A stretch of 64,000 nt of DNA, taken from contig JAFLBX010000001.1 in assembly GCA_017303675.1 (NCBI GenBank), forward strand, positions 1,065,970-1,129,969. The letters run 5' to 3'. This DNA is from Ignavibacteria bacterium (GTDB taxonomy: Bacteria > Bacteroidota > Ignavibacteria > Tepidaquicellales > OLB5). Each line of letters begins with the position of its first letter. Within the stretch, counting starts at the first letter, position 1. The position numbers and the translations under genes are program-made. The notes beneath the pieces are model-generated. The model was given only the letters and a program-made list of their open reading frames with translations, made no database searches and had not been told where the DNA came from. Shown piece after piece: positions 34,421 through 43,206 of the stretch.

Positions 34421-37204
34421 ATGAAGAGTAAATATATACTTTTATTCGCAGCAGTAATGATCTCGTTTTCATTGAATATTTTTGCTCAAAACGGAAAGAT
34501 CACCGGCAAAGTCCTTGACGGAACGAACGGCAGCGTACTGCCTGATGCAGTAATTAAAATTGAAACAATAAATAAAGGGACTGCATCTGATCTTGACGGA
34601 AAATTTTCATTCGAAAATATTGCCTCAGGTGAGGTAAATGTTAAGGCTTCCTACGTAGGTTATGTATCGCAAAGTGTTAATGTAAAATTAAAAGAAGGTG
34701 AAGTGGTAAGCCTGGATTTTGTGCTTCAGCCTGAAGGTACTTTGACCGATACTGTTACTATAGAGGCAACCAGGATACAGAATAACGATGCTGCGCTGCT
34801 GCTGAAGCAGCAAAAAGCTGAAAATATCCAGGACGGTATATCAAGCCAGCAGATAAAAAGAACCGCTGATGCAACAAGCTCTGATGTATTAAAAAGAGTA
34901 GTAGGTGTATCGATTGTTGATAATAAATTCGTATTTGTAAGAGGTACTAATGAAAGGTACAGTTCAACTACGCTGAACGGCGTTATACTTCCCAGCACTG
35001 ACCCGGATAAAAAAGCTTTTTCTTTTGATCTTTTTCCAAGCAACCTGCTTGATAATATTGTGATTTCAAAATCATATACACCTGATCTTGTAGGTAATTT
35101 TTCAGGCGGACTTGTACAGGTAACAACCAAAGATTTCCCTGACCAGCTTTCATTGAATTTTACAACTTCAAGCTCGTACAATACAATTTCTACAGGTGAA
35201 AACTTTTTAACATATAATGCCGGAGAAAAAAAGTTTTTATTCTTTAACTCAGGTATGGATAACGGCACAAGGCAGCTTCCCTCAATTTTCCCCGGGCAAA
35301 CAGTACTTTCATCCAATTACAATGTACAGGAAGTTAAATCATTCAGCCGCGCTTTAACCAACAACTGGGCTCAGGAAAATTCAACAGCCCCGGTTAACGG
35401 CGGTTTTCAGCTTTCACTTGGCAATAACTTCCTAATAGGTAAATCAAATAACCTGGGAGTATTTGGAGCTTATACTTACAGCAATTCATTCAGTTCAAAA
35501 AGTATGGAAAGGCAAAGCTACCAGACCGATGGTTTGCTTGAGTCAAAATATACAGGCAGCCAGTCTGAGTACTCTGTTTTATGGGGCGGTTTATTCAATT
35601 TAAGCTTCAGGGCTGGAGAAAATAACAAGTTCAGCTTTAAAAACACCTATGTTTTCAACTCTGAAGATGAAACTGATTACCAGGAAGGTTTTAATAATCC
35701 CCAGACACAGGAAAGAAAGCTGTACTCCACCCGGTTTGTGGAAAGAAACATGCTTTCTTCCCAGCTTTCCGGCGAGCATTTTATCAGCAAGCTGGGCAAG
35801 CTCAGAATTTCATGGAAAGCAGCATATTCAGAAGCTGACAGGAATGAGCCTGATTACAAGACATTAAGGTACCAGAAGGAAATTGGTACAGAAGGCAGAT
35901 TTTACGCTGCGCTTAGTACCGGCGAACCTAATTCCCTCGGCGGCGGAAGGTTCTTTTCATGGTTAAAAGATATTAACCGTTCTGCTGAATCGAATTTTGA
36001 GTTCAGCTTTAAACCCGCAAAAAAGATTGAAGTTAAAACAAAGCTCGGAGTTTTTTATAACAGAAGCTCAAGGGATTTTTCAGCGCGCCTGTTTGCGCCC
36101 AAGCTGATGGATGCGAATAATTTCGGGCTGTTTTATCTTTCACCTGATTCACTCTTCATGCCTGAAAATATAGATACAAACAAGATATTATATTATGAGC
36201 TGACAAGGAAGTCTGATGCGTACAATGCAACAGAGGATCTTGCAGCAGGATTTTTAATGTTTGATGTACCGGTTGGCAAGTTAAGAACGGTTATCGGCGC
36301 AAGGCTTGAATCAAATTTAAGCAGGCTTAATTCTTATGACCAGATCGGCGATCCGATCCAGAGGAATGTTAATAAGAATGATGTACTTCCTTCAATTAAT
36401 TTAACATATGCGTTAAATTCTCAGATTAATTTGAGAGCAGGGTATTACCAGTCTATTTCAAGGCCTGAATTCAGGGAAATTGCACCCTTCAGCTTTTATG
36501 ATTTTACCGAGCAGATCTTTACAATTGGTAACCCTGAGCTCGAAAGAAACCTAATAAGGAATTATGACCTCAGGTTTGAATATTTCCCGTATGCAGGAGA
36601 AATTATTTCTGTTAGTCTTTTCTATAAAAAATTCGATTCACCAATTGAAGAAGTTTTTGTTCCGAACTCCGGTGGTGATAACAGGATTAAAACCTACCAG
36701 AATGCAAAAGGCGGGGCTAACAATTACGGAATTGAGCTTGAAGCCAGAAAGAATTTAGGCTTTATTACCAAACACATGAAATATTTTTCACTTAATGCGA
36801 ATATATCCGTTATTAATTCAAAAGTAGATCTTTCCGGTATTGGTTCAACAGTAACAAACCTCGAAAGAAGGCTTCAGGGACAGTCTCCTTATACAATTAA
36901 CCTGGGTCTCTACTATGATAACGCTGATCTTGGAACAAGCGTGAATTTATCTTACAACAGGTTCGGCAAAAGAATATCTGAAGTGGGCCTGGAAGGTCTA
37001 TCAGATATTGAAGAAAATGGCAGGGATGTTGTGGATATATCAGTGATTCAGAAATTATTCAAAAATTTTGAAATAAAGCTTTCTGTAAAAGATATATTAG
37101 CACAGGATTACCTGTTCACACAGCAGGTTAACGGTAAAGAAGAAATGTTTAAAAAATTCAATGCCGGGACCGGTTACTCACTTAGCCTTTCATTCAAGTA
37201 TTAA
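34421..37204 (+). CDS. TonB-dependent receptor with carboxypeptidase-like regulatory domain
   Basis: 927 residues. Signal peptide about 1-22 (ending NIFAQ), a CarboxypepD_reg-like domain (about 25-105, GKITGKVLDGTNGSVLPDAV), a plug (about 120-235, with RTADATSSDVLKRVVGVSI and SFDLFPSNLLDNIVISKSY) and a barrel ending in a terminal aromatic strand (TGYSLSLSFKY). The QDGISSQQIKR and LDNIVISKSYTPDLVGNF pattern is that of the large FecA/oar-like receptors without SusD. The next two genes, each with its own terminator, are a T9SS beta-helix protein and a barrel, so the three may serve one uptake function. The ligand is unknown. Confidence 0.9.
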   Translation: MKSKYILLFAAVMISFSLNIFAQNGKITGKVLDGTNGSVLPDAVIKIETINKGTASDLDGKFSFENIASGEVNVKASYVGYVSQSVNVKLKEGEVVSLDFVLQPEGTLTDTVTIEATRIQNNDAALLLKQQKAENIQDGISSQQIKRTADATSSDVLKRVVGVSIVDNKFVFVRGTNERYSSTTLNGVILPSTDPDKKAFSFDLFPSNLLDNIVISKSYTPDLVGNFSGGLVQVTTKDFPDQLSLNFTTSSSYNTISTGENFLTYNAGEKKFLFFNSGMDNGTRQLPSIFPGQTVLSSNYNVQEVKSFSRALTNNWAQENSTAPVNGGFQLSLGNNFLIGKSNNLGVFGAYTYSNSFSSKSMERQSYQTDGLLESKYTGSQSEYSVLWGGLFNLSFRAGENNKFSFKNTYVFNSEDETDYQEGFNNPQTQERKLYSTRFVERNMLSSQLSGEHFISKLGKLRISWKAAYSEADRNEPDYKTLRYQKEIGTEGRFYAALSTGEPNSLGGGRFFSWLKDINRSAESNFEFSFKPAKKIEVKTKLGVFYNRSSRDFSARLFAPKLMDANNFGLFYLSPDSLFMPENIDTNKILYYELTRKSDAYNATEDLAAGFLMFDVPVGKLRTVIGARLESNLSRLNSYDQIGDPIQRNVNKNDVLPSINLTYALNSQINLRAGYYQSISRPEFREIAPFSFYDFTEQIFTIGNPELERNLIRNYDLRFEYFPYAGEIISVSLFYKKFDSPIEEVFVPNSGGDNRIKTYQNAKGGANNYGIELEARKNLGFITKHMKYFSLNANISVINSKVDLSGIGSTVTNLERRLQGQSPYTINLGLYYDNADLGTSVNLSYNRFGKRISEVGLEGLSDIEENGRDVVDISVIQKLFKNFEIKLSVKDILAQDYLFTQQVNGKEEMFKKFNAGTGYSLSLSFKY

Positions 37205-37254
37205 GAAGACAATTTTTGATATGATTTGTTAAGAATAAATTAAGATGTATGCTG

Positions 37255-37282
37255 AAATCCCGCTAAATCAGCGGGATTTTTT
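37255..37282 (+). terminator. Rho-independent terminator after the TonB receptor
   Basis: A perfect 10-bp stem AAATCCCGCT / AGCGGGATTT (37255-37264 and 37270-37279) with loop AAATC is followed by further T. Confidence 0.88.
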
Positions 37283-37409
37283 ATTTTCAGTTAAGATATA
37301 TTCACGATACATTAACATTTTCTTATTGGCACCCTAACACTCAAATCTTAAATTTGTTATAAACAAAATCAAAATCAGAACTCAAGCAAACCCAGAGAAA
37401 GGATTAAAA

Positions 37410-39062
37410 ATGCTTAGAAAATTTCTATTAGCTGCTATGTTTGTATTATTTACAGGGTCAGCTGTATTTGCCAGTAACTGGACAGATACTTTATCCGGCA
37501 GCATAACTTCAACTGTTACACTTCAAAGTTCAAAAAGGTACTTAATGCTTGGTACTGTGTTTGTGAAAGCCGGCGCAACACTTAACATTCCTGCCGGAAC
37601 ACAAATACTTGGCGATAAAAACTCCAAAGGAACCCTCGTTATTGAAAGAGGCGGAACTATAAATGCTACCGGTTCATCAACATCTCCAATTATATTCACA
37701 AGCGCTCAGCCGGTTGGCTCAAGATCAGCAGGTGACTGGGGCGGGATTGTAATATTAGGAAGAGCAAGAATAAACACCGCATCAGGTGCTGATACCGCTG
37801 CAATTGAAGGAATTTCACCTTCAGTTTATTACGGCGGTACAAATGATGCTGATAATTCAGGTACATTCAGATATGTGAGGATAGAGTATTCAGGTATTGC
37901 ACTTTCCCCAAACAATGAGATCAATGGTTTAACAATGGGTGGTGTAGGCTCAGCGACTACAATTGAATATGTAATGGTGGCATATAATGGAGATGATTCG
38001 TTTGAATGGTTTGGCGGCACGGTGAATTGCAAATATTTAATATCATATTTCCCGGTAGATGATGAATTTGATACAGATTTCGGTTACCGGGGTAAGCTGC
38101 AGTTCCTGTTAAGCGTCAGAAAACCTTCTATTGCAGATGTAAGCGGCTCAACCTGCTTTGAATCAGATAATAATAACGGCCCGAATTATAACAATCCCAG
38201 AACCCAGCCGATTTTTTCAAATGTAACATCTATCGGCCCGAAACAGTATGATACATCTGTTGTTAACCCGAATTATACCAGGGCCGGGCATTTAAGAAGG
38301 AATTCACTGATAAGCGTTGTTAATTCAGTAATAATGGGATGGCCCACTGGAATGTATTATGACGGCTCAGGTACTACATGTGCTGTTCAAAATGATACAT
38401 CCAGGGTAAAAGCAAATGTACTTGCAGGATTATACACACTCGCCGGCTCAACAAATGCAGGCTGTAGCTTTGATGCTTCAGGATATACCAATTCAAATAA
38501 CACGGTATTTGCCGCTATCACAGGAGCTTTACTTTCAAGTCCGTATGCAGGTGTTGTAACAGGTAATTATTTACCAGGAAATTTCTTTCCTGCAGCAGGC
38601 TCACCTGCTTTAAATGGTGCGAACTTCACATTGCCGGGAATGAATGATCCGTTCTTCACAACAACAACATACCGCGGCGCATTTGACCAGAACAGCACAT
38701 GGGCTAACGACTGGACAAACTTCAGACCTGATACAGTAAATTATAAAGGTCCTATCGGAATTTCACCGATAAGCAATGTTGTACCAAAATCATTCAACTT
38801 GCAGCAGAATTATCCTAACCCGTTCAACCCAACCACAAACATTAAGTTTGATGTTGCTTCTAACGGATTTGCAAAGCTGGTTGTATTTGATATACTTGGC
38901 AGAGAAGTAGCAACACTTGTAAGCGAAGAGCTTATAGCCGGCCAGTATGCAGTTAACTATAACGCAGCAAACTTACCTAGCGGTGTTTATCTTTATAGAT
39001 TAACAGTTGATGGAAACAATTCAACATTTGTAGATACTAAAAAACTTGTTTTAGTTAAATAA
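37410..39062 (+). CDS. T9SS cargo protein with parallel beta-helix-like body
   Basis: 550 residues. Signal peptide about 1-22, with AAAGGA eight bases before the start. The first ~200 residues (VFVKAGATLNIPAGTQILGD, GTLVIERGGTINATGSSTSP, GDWGGIVILGRARIN, YVRIEYSGIALSPNNEING) have the rung-like repeats of right-handed beta-helix proteins, with short strands and Asn/Gly turns. The T9SS sorting domain is LQQNYPNPFNPTTNIKFDV ... PSGVYLYRLTVDG. Such proteins frequently follow TonB receptors in Bacteroidota. No catalytic residues of a polysaccharide lyase can be pointed to, so binding rather than cleavage is possible. Confidence 0.82.
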   Translation: MLRKFLLAAMFVLFTGSAVFASNWTDTLSGSITSTVTLQSSKRYLMLGTVFVKAGATLNIPAGTQILGDKNSKGTLVIERGGTINATGSSTSPIIFTSAQPVGSRSAGDWGGIVILGRARINTASGADTAAIEGISPSVYYGGTNDADNSGTFRYVRIEYSGIALSPNNEINGLTMGGVGSATTIEYVMVAYNGDDSFEWFGGTVNCKYLISYFPVDDEFDTDFGYRGKLQFLLSVRKPSIADVSGSTCFESDNNNGPNYNNPRTQPIFSNVTSIGPKQYDTSVVNPNYTRAGHLRRNSLISVVNSVIMGWPTGMYYDGSGTTCAVQNDTSRVKANVLAGLYTLAGSTNAGCSFDASGYTNSNNTVFAAITGALLSSPYAGVVTGNYLPGNFFPAAGSPALNGANFTLPGMNDPFFTTTTYRGAFDQNSTWANDWTNFRPDTVNYKGPIGISPISNVVPKSFNLQQNYPNPFNPTTNIKFDVASNGFAKLVVFDILGREVATLVSEELIAGQYAVNYNAANLPSGVYLYRLTVDGNNSTFVDTKKLVLVK

Positions 39063-39098
39063 TACACAAATTTAGTATTTTATTCATAATATTTCCCC

Positions 39099-39125
39099 AA
39101 AACCCCGTGTAATCGGGGTTTTTTT
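39099..39125 (+). terminator. Rho-independent terminator after the beta-helix gene
   Basis: AAAACCCCG / CGGGGTTTT (39099-39107 and 39114-39122) with loop TGTAAT, inside a run of T. Confidence 0.88.
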
Positions 39126-39215
39126 ATTTTTAAAATAAAAGTTTGTTTTTAAAATAAATTTCTGTTAAATTAGCATATTCAAAAGGGGAATCAAACAACA
39201 AAAAGGAGAAAAAAA

Positions 39216-40073
39216 ATGAGATTAGCAAAATTTACTGTTTTGTTCTTGTTACTTTCATTTGTGGTAGTTAATACTGCAAATGCACAGGTGAAAACAAAAT
39301 CCAAGAACTGGAAATCACCTACATTTACAATTGATATTGCTCCAAATTTTACATTACCACTTCAGGAATCAAAAGGAAACAATATTGGCGAATTCTTTTC
39401 ATTTAAGAATTTCGGTACAAAAATCGGCTGGGGCGCTTCTTTTAATTTAAAATTCGGGTTAGGACCTCAGGGCCAGTACAGACCGTATGTATCTTTAGGG
39501 TTTACCCAGATGCAGGCTAAGGATGATAATACCGCTTATATTGGTAATAATTTAATTGAAGGCGGCTATCCATACAGAAATGATTCTATTCCAACATCTG
39601 CGCCGGGCAGCTCAAAGATGTATTTGAGGATCCCGTTCTTTGGCGCTGGTTTTGAATATGCTTTTACAAATGTCGATAAGAAAAAAAGAATGTGGTATCC
39701 CCACATCGGCGTTGAGTTTTTGATGAGCGTGATCACAGGTACATACAGACAGACCTCACCTAATGCACCTGCATCAAATACTCCGGGTGCTGAAACAGGA
39801 TTCACAATAAAATCAGATGTAAGACTTGGATTTGGCGCAGGAGTTGGAGCTACGATAAGGTTTGGAAAATCTGCAGGTATAACATTTGGTGCTAAATATA
39901 AATTGTATAACCTGATAGGTAAGAAATCTGACTTTCTGAATGAACAGAATAAAATGAACCTGCTTGATAAAGCAGCTACCGATCTTAATTCAAATCTATC
40001 TAAAGACAGAAATATAGGCGCAATGGAATTTTATCTTGGAGCTACTATATTTTTAGGCAAAACCAAGAAATAA
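39216..40073 (+). CDS. Outer-membrane beta-barrel protein (porin-like)
   Basis: 285 residues, signal peptide about 1-24 ending TANAQ, AAGGAG before the start. The mature protein alternates short amphipathic strands (PTFTIDIAPNFTLPL, GWGASFNLKFGLG, YRPYVSLGFTQMQA, LRIPFFGAGFEYAF, VRLGFGAGVGATIRFG, GITFGAKYKLYNL) and ends with MEFYLGATIFLGKTKK. This fits an 8-12-strand outer-membrane barrel. Substrate unknown. It follows the T9SS beta-helix and TonB receptor genes and may serve the same process. Confidence 0.78.
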   Translation: MRLAKFTVLFLLLSFVVVNTANAQVKTKSKNWKSPTFTIDIAPNFTLPLQESKGNNIGEFFSFKNFGTKIGWGASFNLKFGLGPQGQYRPYVSLGFTQMQAKDDNTAYIGNNLIEGGYPYRNDSIPTSAPGSSKMYLRIPFFGAGFEYAFTNVDKKKRMWYPHIGVEFLMSVITGTYRQTSPNAPASNTPGAETGFTIKSDVRLGFGAGVGATIRFGKSAGITFGAKYKLYNLIGKKSDFLNEQNKMNLLDKAATDLNSNLSKDRNIGAMEFYLGATIFLGKTKK

Positions 40074-40095
40074 GTTAAAAATTAAATATATTTTT

Positions 40096-41340
40096 TTAAA
40101 CCCCGCTTATTTCAGCGGGGTTTTCTTTTACCTTAAGGAATAATATCAATCCGGCAACGAAGAATATTATTATTGCTAGTACAGCAAATCTCTGGTTTCC
40201 TGTAAGCCATGATATAAGCCCGAAAGTTAACGGGCCGAGTATAGTTGAAGTTTTTTCAAACAGACTGTAAAAACCATACAGTTCTGTTTTCTTTTCATCA
40301 GGAATAAGCCTGCCGAAAAAGCTGCGCGAAAGCGCCTGAGATGAACCAAGAAATGTACCGGCAAACGCTCCGATAATCAGGAAAGTGGTTTTATCATTGG
40401 CAAAATAAACAGAAAGTGTCAATACAGCCCAGCTTATTATAATGAATATCAGTGTTTTTTTAGTGCCGGTTTTATCCGCTATCCAGCCAAATAAAAATGA
40501 ACCCAGAAGGGCTGTTACCTGTACAATGATAAAAAATAAAATAAGATCGGCAATTGAAAAGTTAAGTGTTGTTTGCGCAAAATTTGCTGAAAAAAAGATA
40601 ATGGTGTTCACACCATCAATGTAAAGGAAATAAGATAACAGGAATATCCTGATGTTTTTATAATTCTTAATATGTTTTAAAGTATCCAGTGTTCGTTTAA
40701 AGCCGATTTTCATAAAATTGGGATGCTCACCAATGATATCCTTCTTCTTTTCCTTAACAAAAAGAAAGATCGGCAGTGAAAAAATGAAAAACATTATTGC
40801 GCATGCAATAAATGTCAGTCTTGGGGTCTCCTGCAGAACTATTACGGCAGCCAGTGAAGCCAGTGAGCCTAAATAGCCAACAGCGTAGCCAAGTGAAGAT
40901 ACTTTGTTGTAATTTTTAAATTCTGAAATTTCTTTAATAAAGGCGTCATAGAATCCGAGTCCGGCCTGGAATCCGGTATTTGCCAGAATAAATAGTATCA
41001 TACCCCAAAGTATCATACCTTCTGTTATGAAATACAGCAGCGCTGTTGAAATGATACAAAGGAAAGTGAAGAAAAAGAGGTATTTCTTTTTGCTGCTGTA
41101 ATAGTCGCTTGCTGCCCCCAGAACCGGGCTTAAAACTGCAACAAGTATCATTGATATATTTATAGCAGTTGACCAATACAGATCTCCCACAGGCTGGTTA
41201 GAGGCAACTACCTTTTTGAAGTAAATTGCATAAACAAAGGCAACAATTATTGTTGCAAAAGTTGAATTGGCAAAATCGAAAAGGGACCAGTTAAAAACAT
41301 CTTTGGTAAACCATTTTTTTGGGGATGAAGGTTCTGCCAT
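40096..41340 (-). CDS. MFS transporter, UMF1/Atg22-like
   Basis: 414 residues with about twelve membrane segments. The opening FTKDVFNWSLFDFANSTFATIIVAFVYAIYF and the loop LGAASDYYSSKKKYL followed by NTGFQAGLGFYDAFIKEI are typical of the UMF1/Atg22-like branch of the major facilitator superfamily. A second MFS signature-like loop is GWIADKTGTKKTL. Transported compound unknown; amino-acid efflux is known for the yeast relative. It is the last gene of a minus-strand unit ydcF-like, nusB, MFS, and its final codons overlap the convergent terminator. Confidence 0.87.
   Translation of the reverse strand: MAEPSSPKKWFTKDVFNWSLFDFANSTFATIIVAFVYAIYFKKVVASNQPVGDLYWSTAINISMILVAVLSPVLGAASDYYSSKKKYLFFFTFLCIISTALLYFITEGMILWGMILFILANTGFQAGLGFYDAFIKEISEFKNYNKVSSLGYAVGYLGSLASLAAVIVLQETPRLTFIACAIMFFIFSLPIFLFVKEKKKDIIGEHPNFMKIGFKRTLDTLKHIKNYKNIRIFLLSYFLYIDGVNTIIFFSANFAQTTLNFSIADLILFFIIVQVTALLGSFLFGWIADKTGTKKTLIFIIISWAVLTLSVYFANDKTTFLIIGAFAGTFLGSSQALSRSFFGRLIPDEKKTELYGFYSLFEKTSTILGPLTFGLISWLTGNQRFAVLAIIIFFVAGLILFLKVKENPAEISGV
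40098..40128 (+). terminator. Terminator of the barrel gene, coding on the opposite strand
   Basis: A perfect 10-bp stem AAACCCCGCT / AGCGGGGTTT (40098-40107 and 40114-40123) with loop TATTTC and T-rich 3' side stops the plus-strand gene. On the minus strand the same bases encode the last residues (NPAEISGV) of the MFS transporter. Confidence 0.85.
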
Positions 41341-41374
41341 TTATTAAAAGATTAAATTTTACGATTATTCTGCT

Positions 41375-41842
41375 TCAGCTGACAGGGTGTTTTTTACCGG
41401 TTATTAAACCTTTACCTTTTTTTGTGATTAGATTTTCTTTCTGAAGCTTATCAAGAATTGCGTCAAGAACACCATTAACAAACTTGCCCGAATTACGTGT
41501 GCTGAAATCCTTTGCTATATCGATCGATTCATTGATAGAAACTTTCGGCGGAATATCTTCAAAATGGAAAAATTCAGTAAGGCACATTTTTATAATAATA
41601 GAATCGATCAGGGCAATACGCTCCATATCCCAGTTATCAACTGTTTCTGTTATGATAGTTTCGTATTTTTCGTCGTTTTCAATTGTGTTCTTTATGAGTT
41701 CTTCACAGAACTTTCTGTCATCTTTTTTATCAAGCTCTTCCAGCTGCTGCTGTTTAACCTGGTCTATAGGGTCACCGGTAAGCTTGTAAGCATACAATAC
41801 CTGCAGAGATTTTTCGCGTAAATGTCTTCTTGTTAATGCCAT
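41375..41842 (-). CDS. nusB: Transcription antitermination factor NusB
   Basis: 155 residues, the usual size. The N-terminal RRHLREKSLQVLYAYKLTG is the conserved RNA-binding Arg-rich start of NusB, and the C-terminal half has ERIALIDSIIIKMCLTEFFHFEDIPPKVSINESIDIAKDFS and GKFVNGVLDAI, the family's signature. NusB binds boxA RNA with S10 to allow antitermination in rRNA operons. Located 15 bases after the YdcF-like gene and 34 before the MFS gene. Confidence 0.95.
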   Translation of the reverse strand: MALTRRHLREKSLQVLYAYKLTGDPIDQVKQQQLEELDKKDDRKFCEELIKNTIENDEKYETIITETVDNWDMERIALIDSIIIKMCLTEFFHFEDIPPKVSINESIDIAKDFSTRNSGKFVNGVLDAILDKLQKENLITKKGKGLITGKKHPVS

Positions 41843-41857
41843 AAGTACAAAGATAAT

Positions 41858-42931
41858 TTATCCTATACCAAATAACCAGAACAAAATTACTGCAAAACTT
41901 TCCTTAATACAGAAATTGAATGATGATTCTGTTGAAAGGGGAGTTTCTGAAGCGACTGTATAAGCGTTAATGCCGAAGAATTTACATATCTGTTTTGTAC
42001 GCAGCAGGTGAAAGTTATCACTGATAATTACAATATCCTTCCAGTTGTTTTTTTTATACAGGTTATTGTTAAGGTACAGAATCTGCTCAAGGGTAGAGTT
42101 TGACTTATTTTCTATGAAAATATTTCTTTCAGGTACGCCTTTTTTAAGCAGCTCATTTTTTGAAACCTCAGCTTCTGTCATTTCTCCGGGCGCGCCGCCG
42201 CCTGTTAAAATAATATTTTTGATAGTACCTGCAGAATAAAGCTCATATCCCTTATTTATTCTTTCGCGTAATACTGGTGATGGCCTGTTGCCGCCCCAAA
42301 CAGCTGCTCCCAGCACCGTTCCTGCATCAACTGTTTTTTTTGTGTTTTTCAGTGTTAAATAATCATCTGAATAGTTATAAGCGAACAGGAAAACTGTGCC
42401 GTAAGCTGTTGCCATAATTATCAAAGTAATCCATATACTTCTGAAAATATAAAATCTCATTAAAACCGAAAATGAGATCACACATGCGGATACTGCTATA
42501 AACAAATGTAATACCGCAAAGACCGATAATGAAATTGTCTGAATTCCTTTTTGCGACAGCGAAACAATATTTTCATAAAACGTTTCCCTGGGAATTCTGC
42601 CCTGAAAAAATGCAAATGCTATTAATGCAAGAGATATGAAAGAAAATACTGCGAGAGTCCTGAGCGCATTTTTGTTAACCTTTGCTGATTGCAGCGCAAT
42701 ATTGAATATTGCAATTATCGAGATAAGACAAATCGTTATCCAAAACAGATTCCCTGTATAAAGAATATTAAAGTTTGTGAAAAAATGTGAAATAAAGCTT
42801 CTTGAAGCCATAGTAGTGTAACCTGAATTCAGCCAGTATTTATAAGCTTCCATGAATGCCAAAATAAAGACCTCATAACATATCAGCCATATTATCAAAA
42901 TTGTGTTGCCGGATCTTTTATTCTTTTCCAA
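41858..42931 (-). CDS. YdcF/SanA-like DUF218 membrane protein
   Basis: 357 residues. About five membrane segments occupy residues 10-190 (including FLIWLICYEVFILAFM-like and SLALIAFAFFQG stretches). A C-terminal DUF218 domain follows with AGTVLGAAVWGGNRPSPVLRERI, NIILTGGGAPGEMTEAEVSKNELLKKG and SNSTLEQILYLNN. DUF218 proteins such as YdcF and SanA act at the envelope; YdcF binds S-adenosylmethionine in vitro and SanA affects vancomycin entry. First gene of the nusB unit. Upstream lie two IscR-type operators shared with the divergent barrel/cytochrome pair. Confidence 0.85.
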   Translation of the reverse strand: MEKNKRSGNTILIIWLICYEVFILAFMEAYKYWLNSGYTTMASRSFISHFFTNFNILYTGNLFWITICLISIIAIFNIALQSAKVNKNALRTLAVFSFISLALIAFAFFQGRIPRETFYENIVSLSQKGIQTISLSVFAVLHLFIAVSACVISFSVLMRFYIFRSIWITLIIMATAYGTVFLFAYNYSDDYLTLKNTKKTVDAGTVLGAAVWGGNRPSPVLRERINKGYELYSAGTIKNIILTGGGAPGEMTEAEVSKNELLKKGVPERNIFIENKSNSTLEQILYLNNNLYKKNNWKDIVIISDNFHLLRTKQICKFFGINAYTVASETPLSTESSFNFCIKESFAVILFWLFGIG

Positions 42932-43011
42932 TCGTTTTTGTGAATTTTATCAAAATTATAATATAAATATACAAACTTAGCTTATAAATTACGTGTAATT
43001 TCCAATATATA

Positions 43012-43026
43012 AGACTAAATTAGTCT
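43012..43026. promoter_or_regulatory. IscR-type operator, site 1
   Basis: AGACTAAATTAGTCT contains GACTAAATTAGTC, an exact match to the core GACTRWWWYAGTC of the E. coli IscR type 1 site. It is a 7-bp perfect dyad around a central A. It lies 81 bases before the ydcF-like start and 181 before the barrel gene. Confidence 0.6.
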
Positions 43027-43090
43027 GAATTGAATATTTGATAATTTCAAGTCTTTTATATGTGAATTGATAAAAAAAATTAAAACAGCC

Positions 43091-43117
43091 AATATTGGAC
43101 TAAATCAGTCTAATATT
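43091..43117. promoter_or_regulatory. IscR-type operator, site 2
   Basis: AATATTGGACTAAATCAGTC then TAATATT: the core GACTAAATCAGTC fits GACTRWWWYAGTC exactly, and the outer ATA...TAT of the IscR consensus is present too. It is 79 bases from site 1 and ends 90 bases before the barrel gene. Confidence 0.65.
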
Positions 43118-43121
43118 TAAA

Positions 43122-43188
43122 GGACAGGCTGATTTTTCGTCAAGTAGAAAACAAACCCAAAGGCATAGTGGTTTAATTCAGCCTGTCC
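43122..43188 (+). ncRNA. Putative structured 5' leader of the barrel/cytochrome operon
   Basis: A perfect 11-bp helix GGACAGGCTGA / TCAGCCTGTCC (43122-43132 and 43178-43188) encloses 45 bases with an inner AAACC / GGTTT helix (43153-43157 and 43170-43174) capped by a 12-base loop. A run of A and T and the ATG at 43207 follow. I do not recognise a known riboswitch class. Confidence 0.45.
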
Positions 43189-43206
43189 AAAAAATTTAAT
43201 TATTTT

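Noticed and set aside
34726-35316. Minus-strand open frame of 196 codons inside the TonB receptor
   Set aside because: Low-complexity Ser/Leu shadow of a receptor with full domain support on the plus strand.
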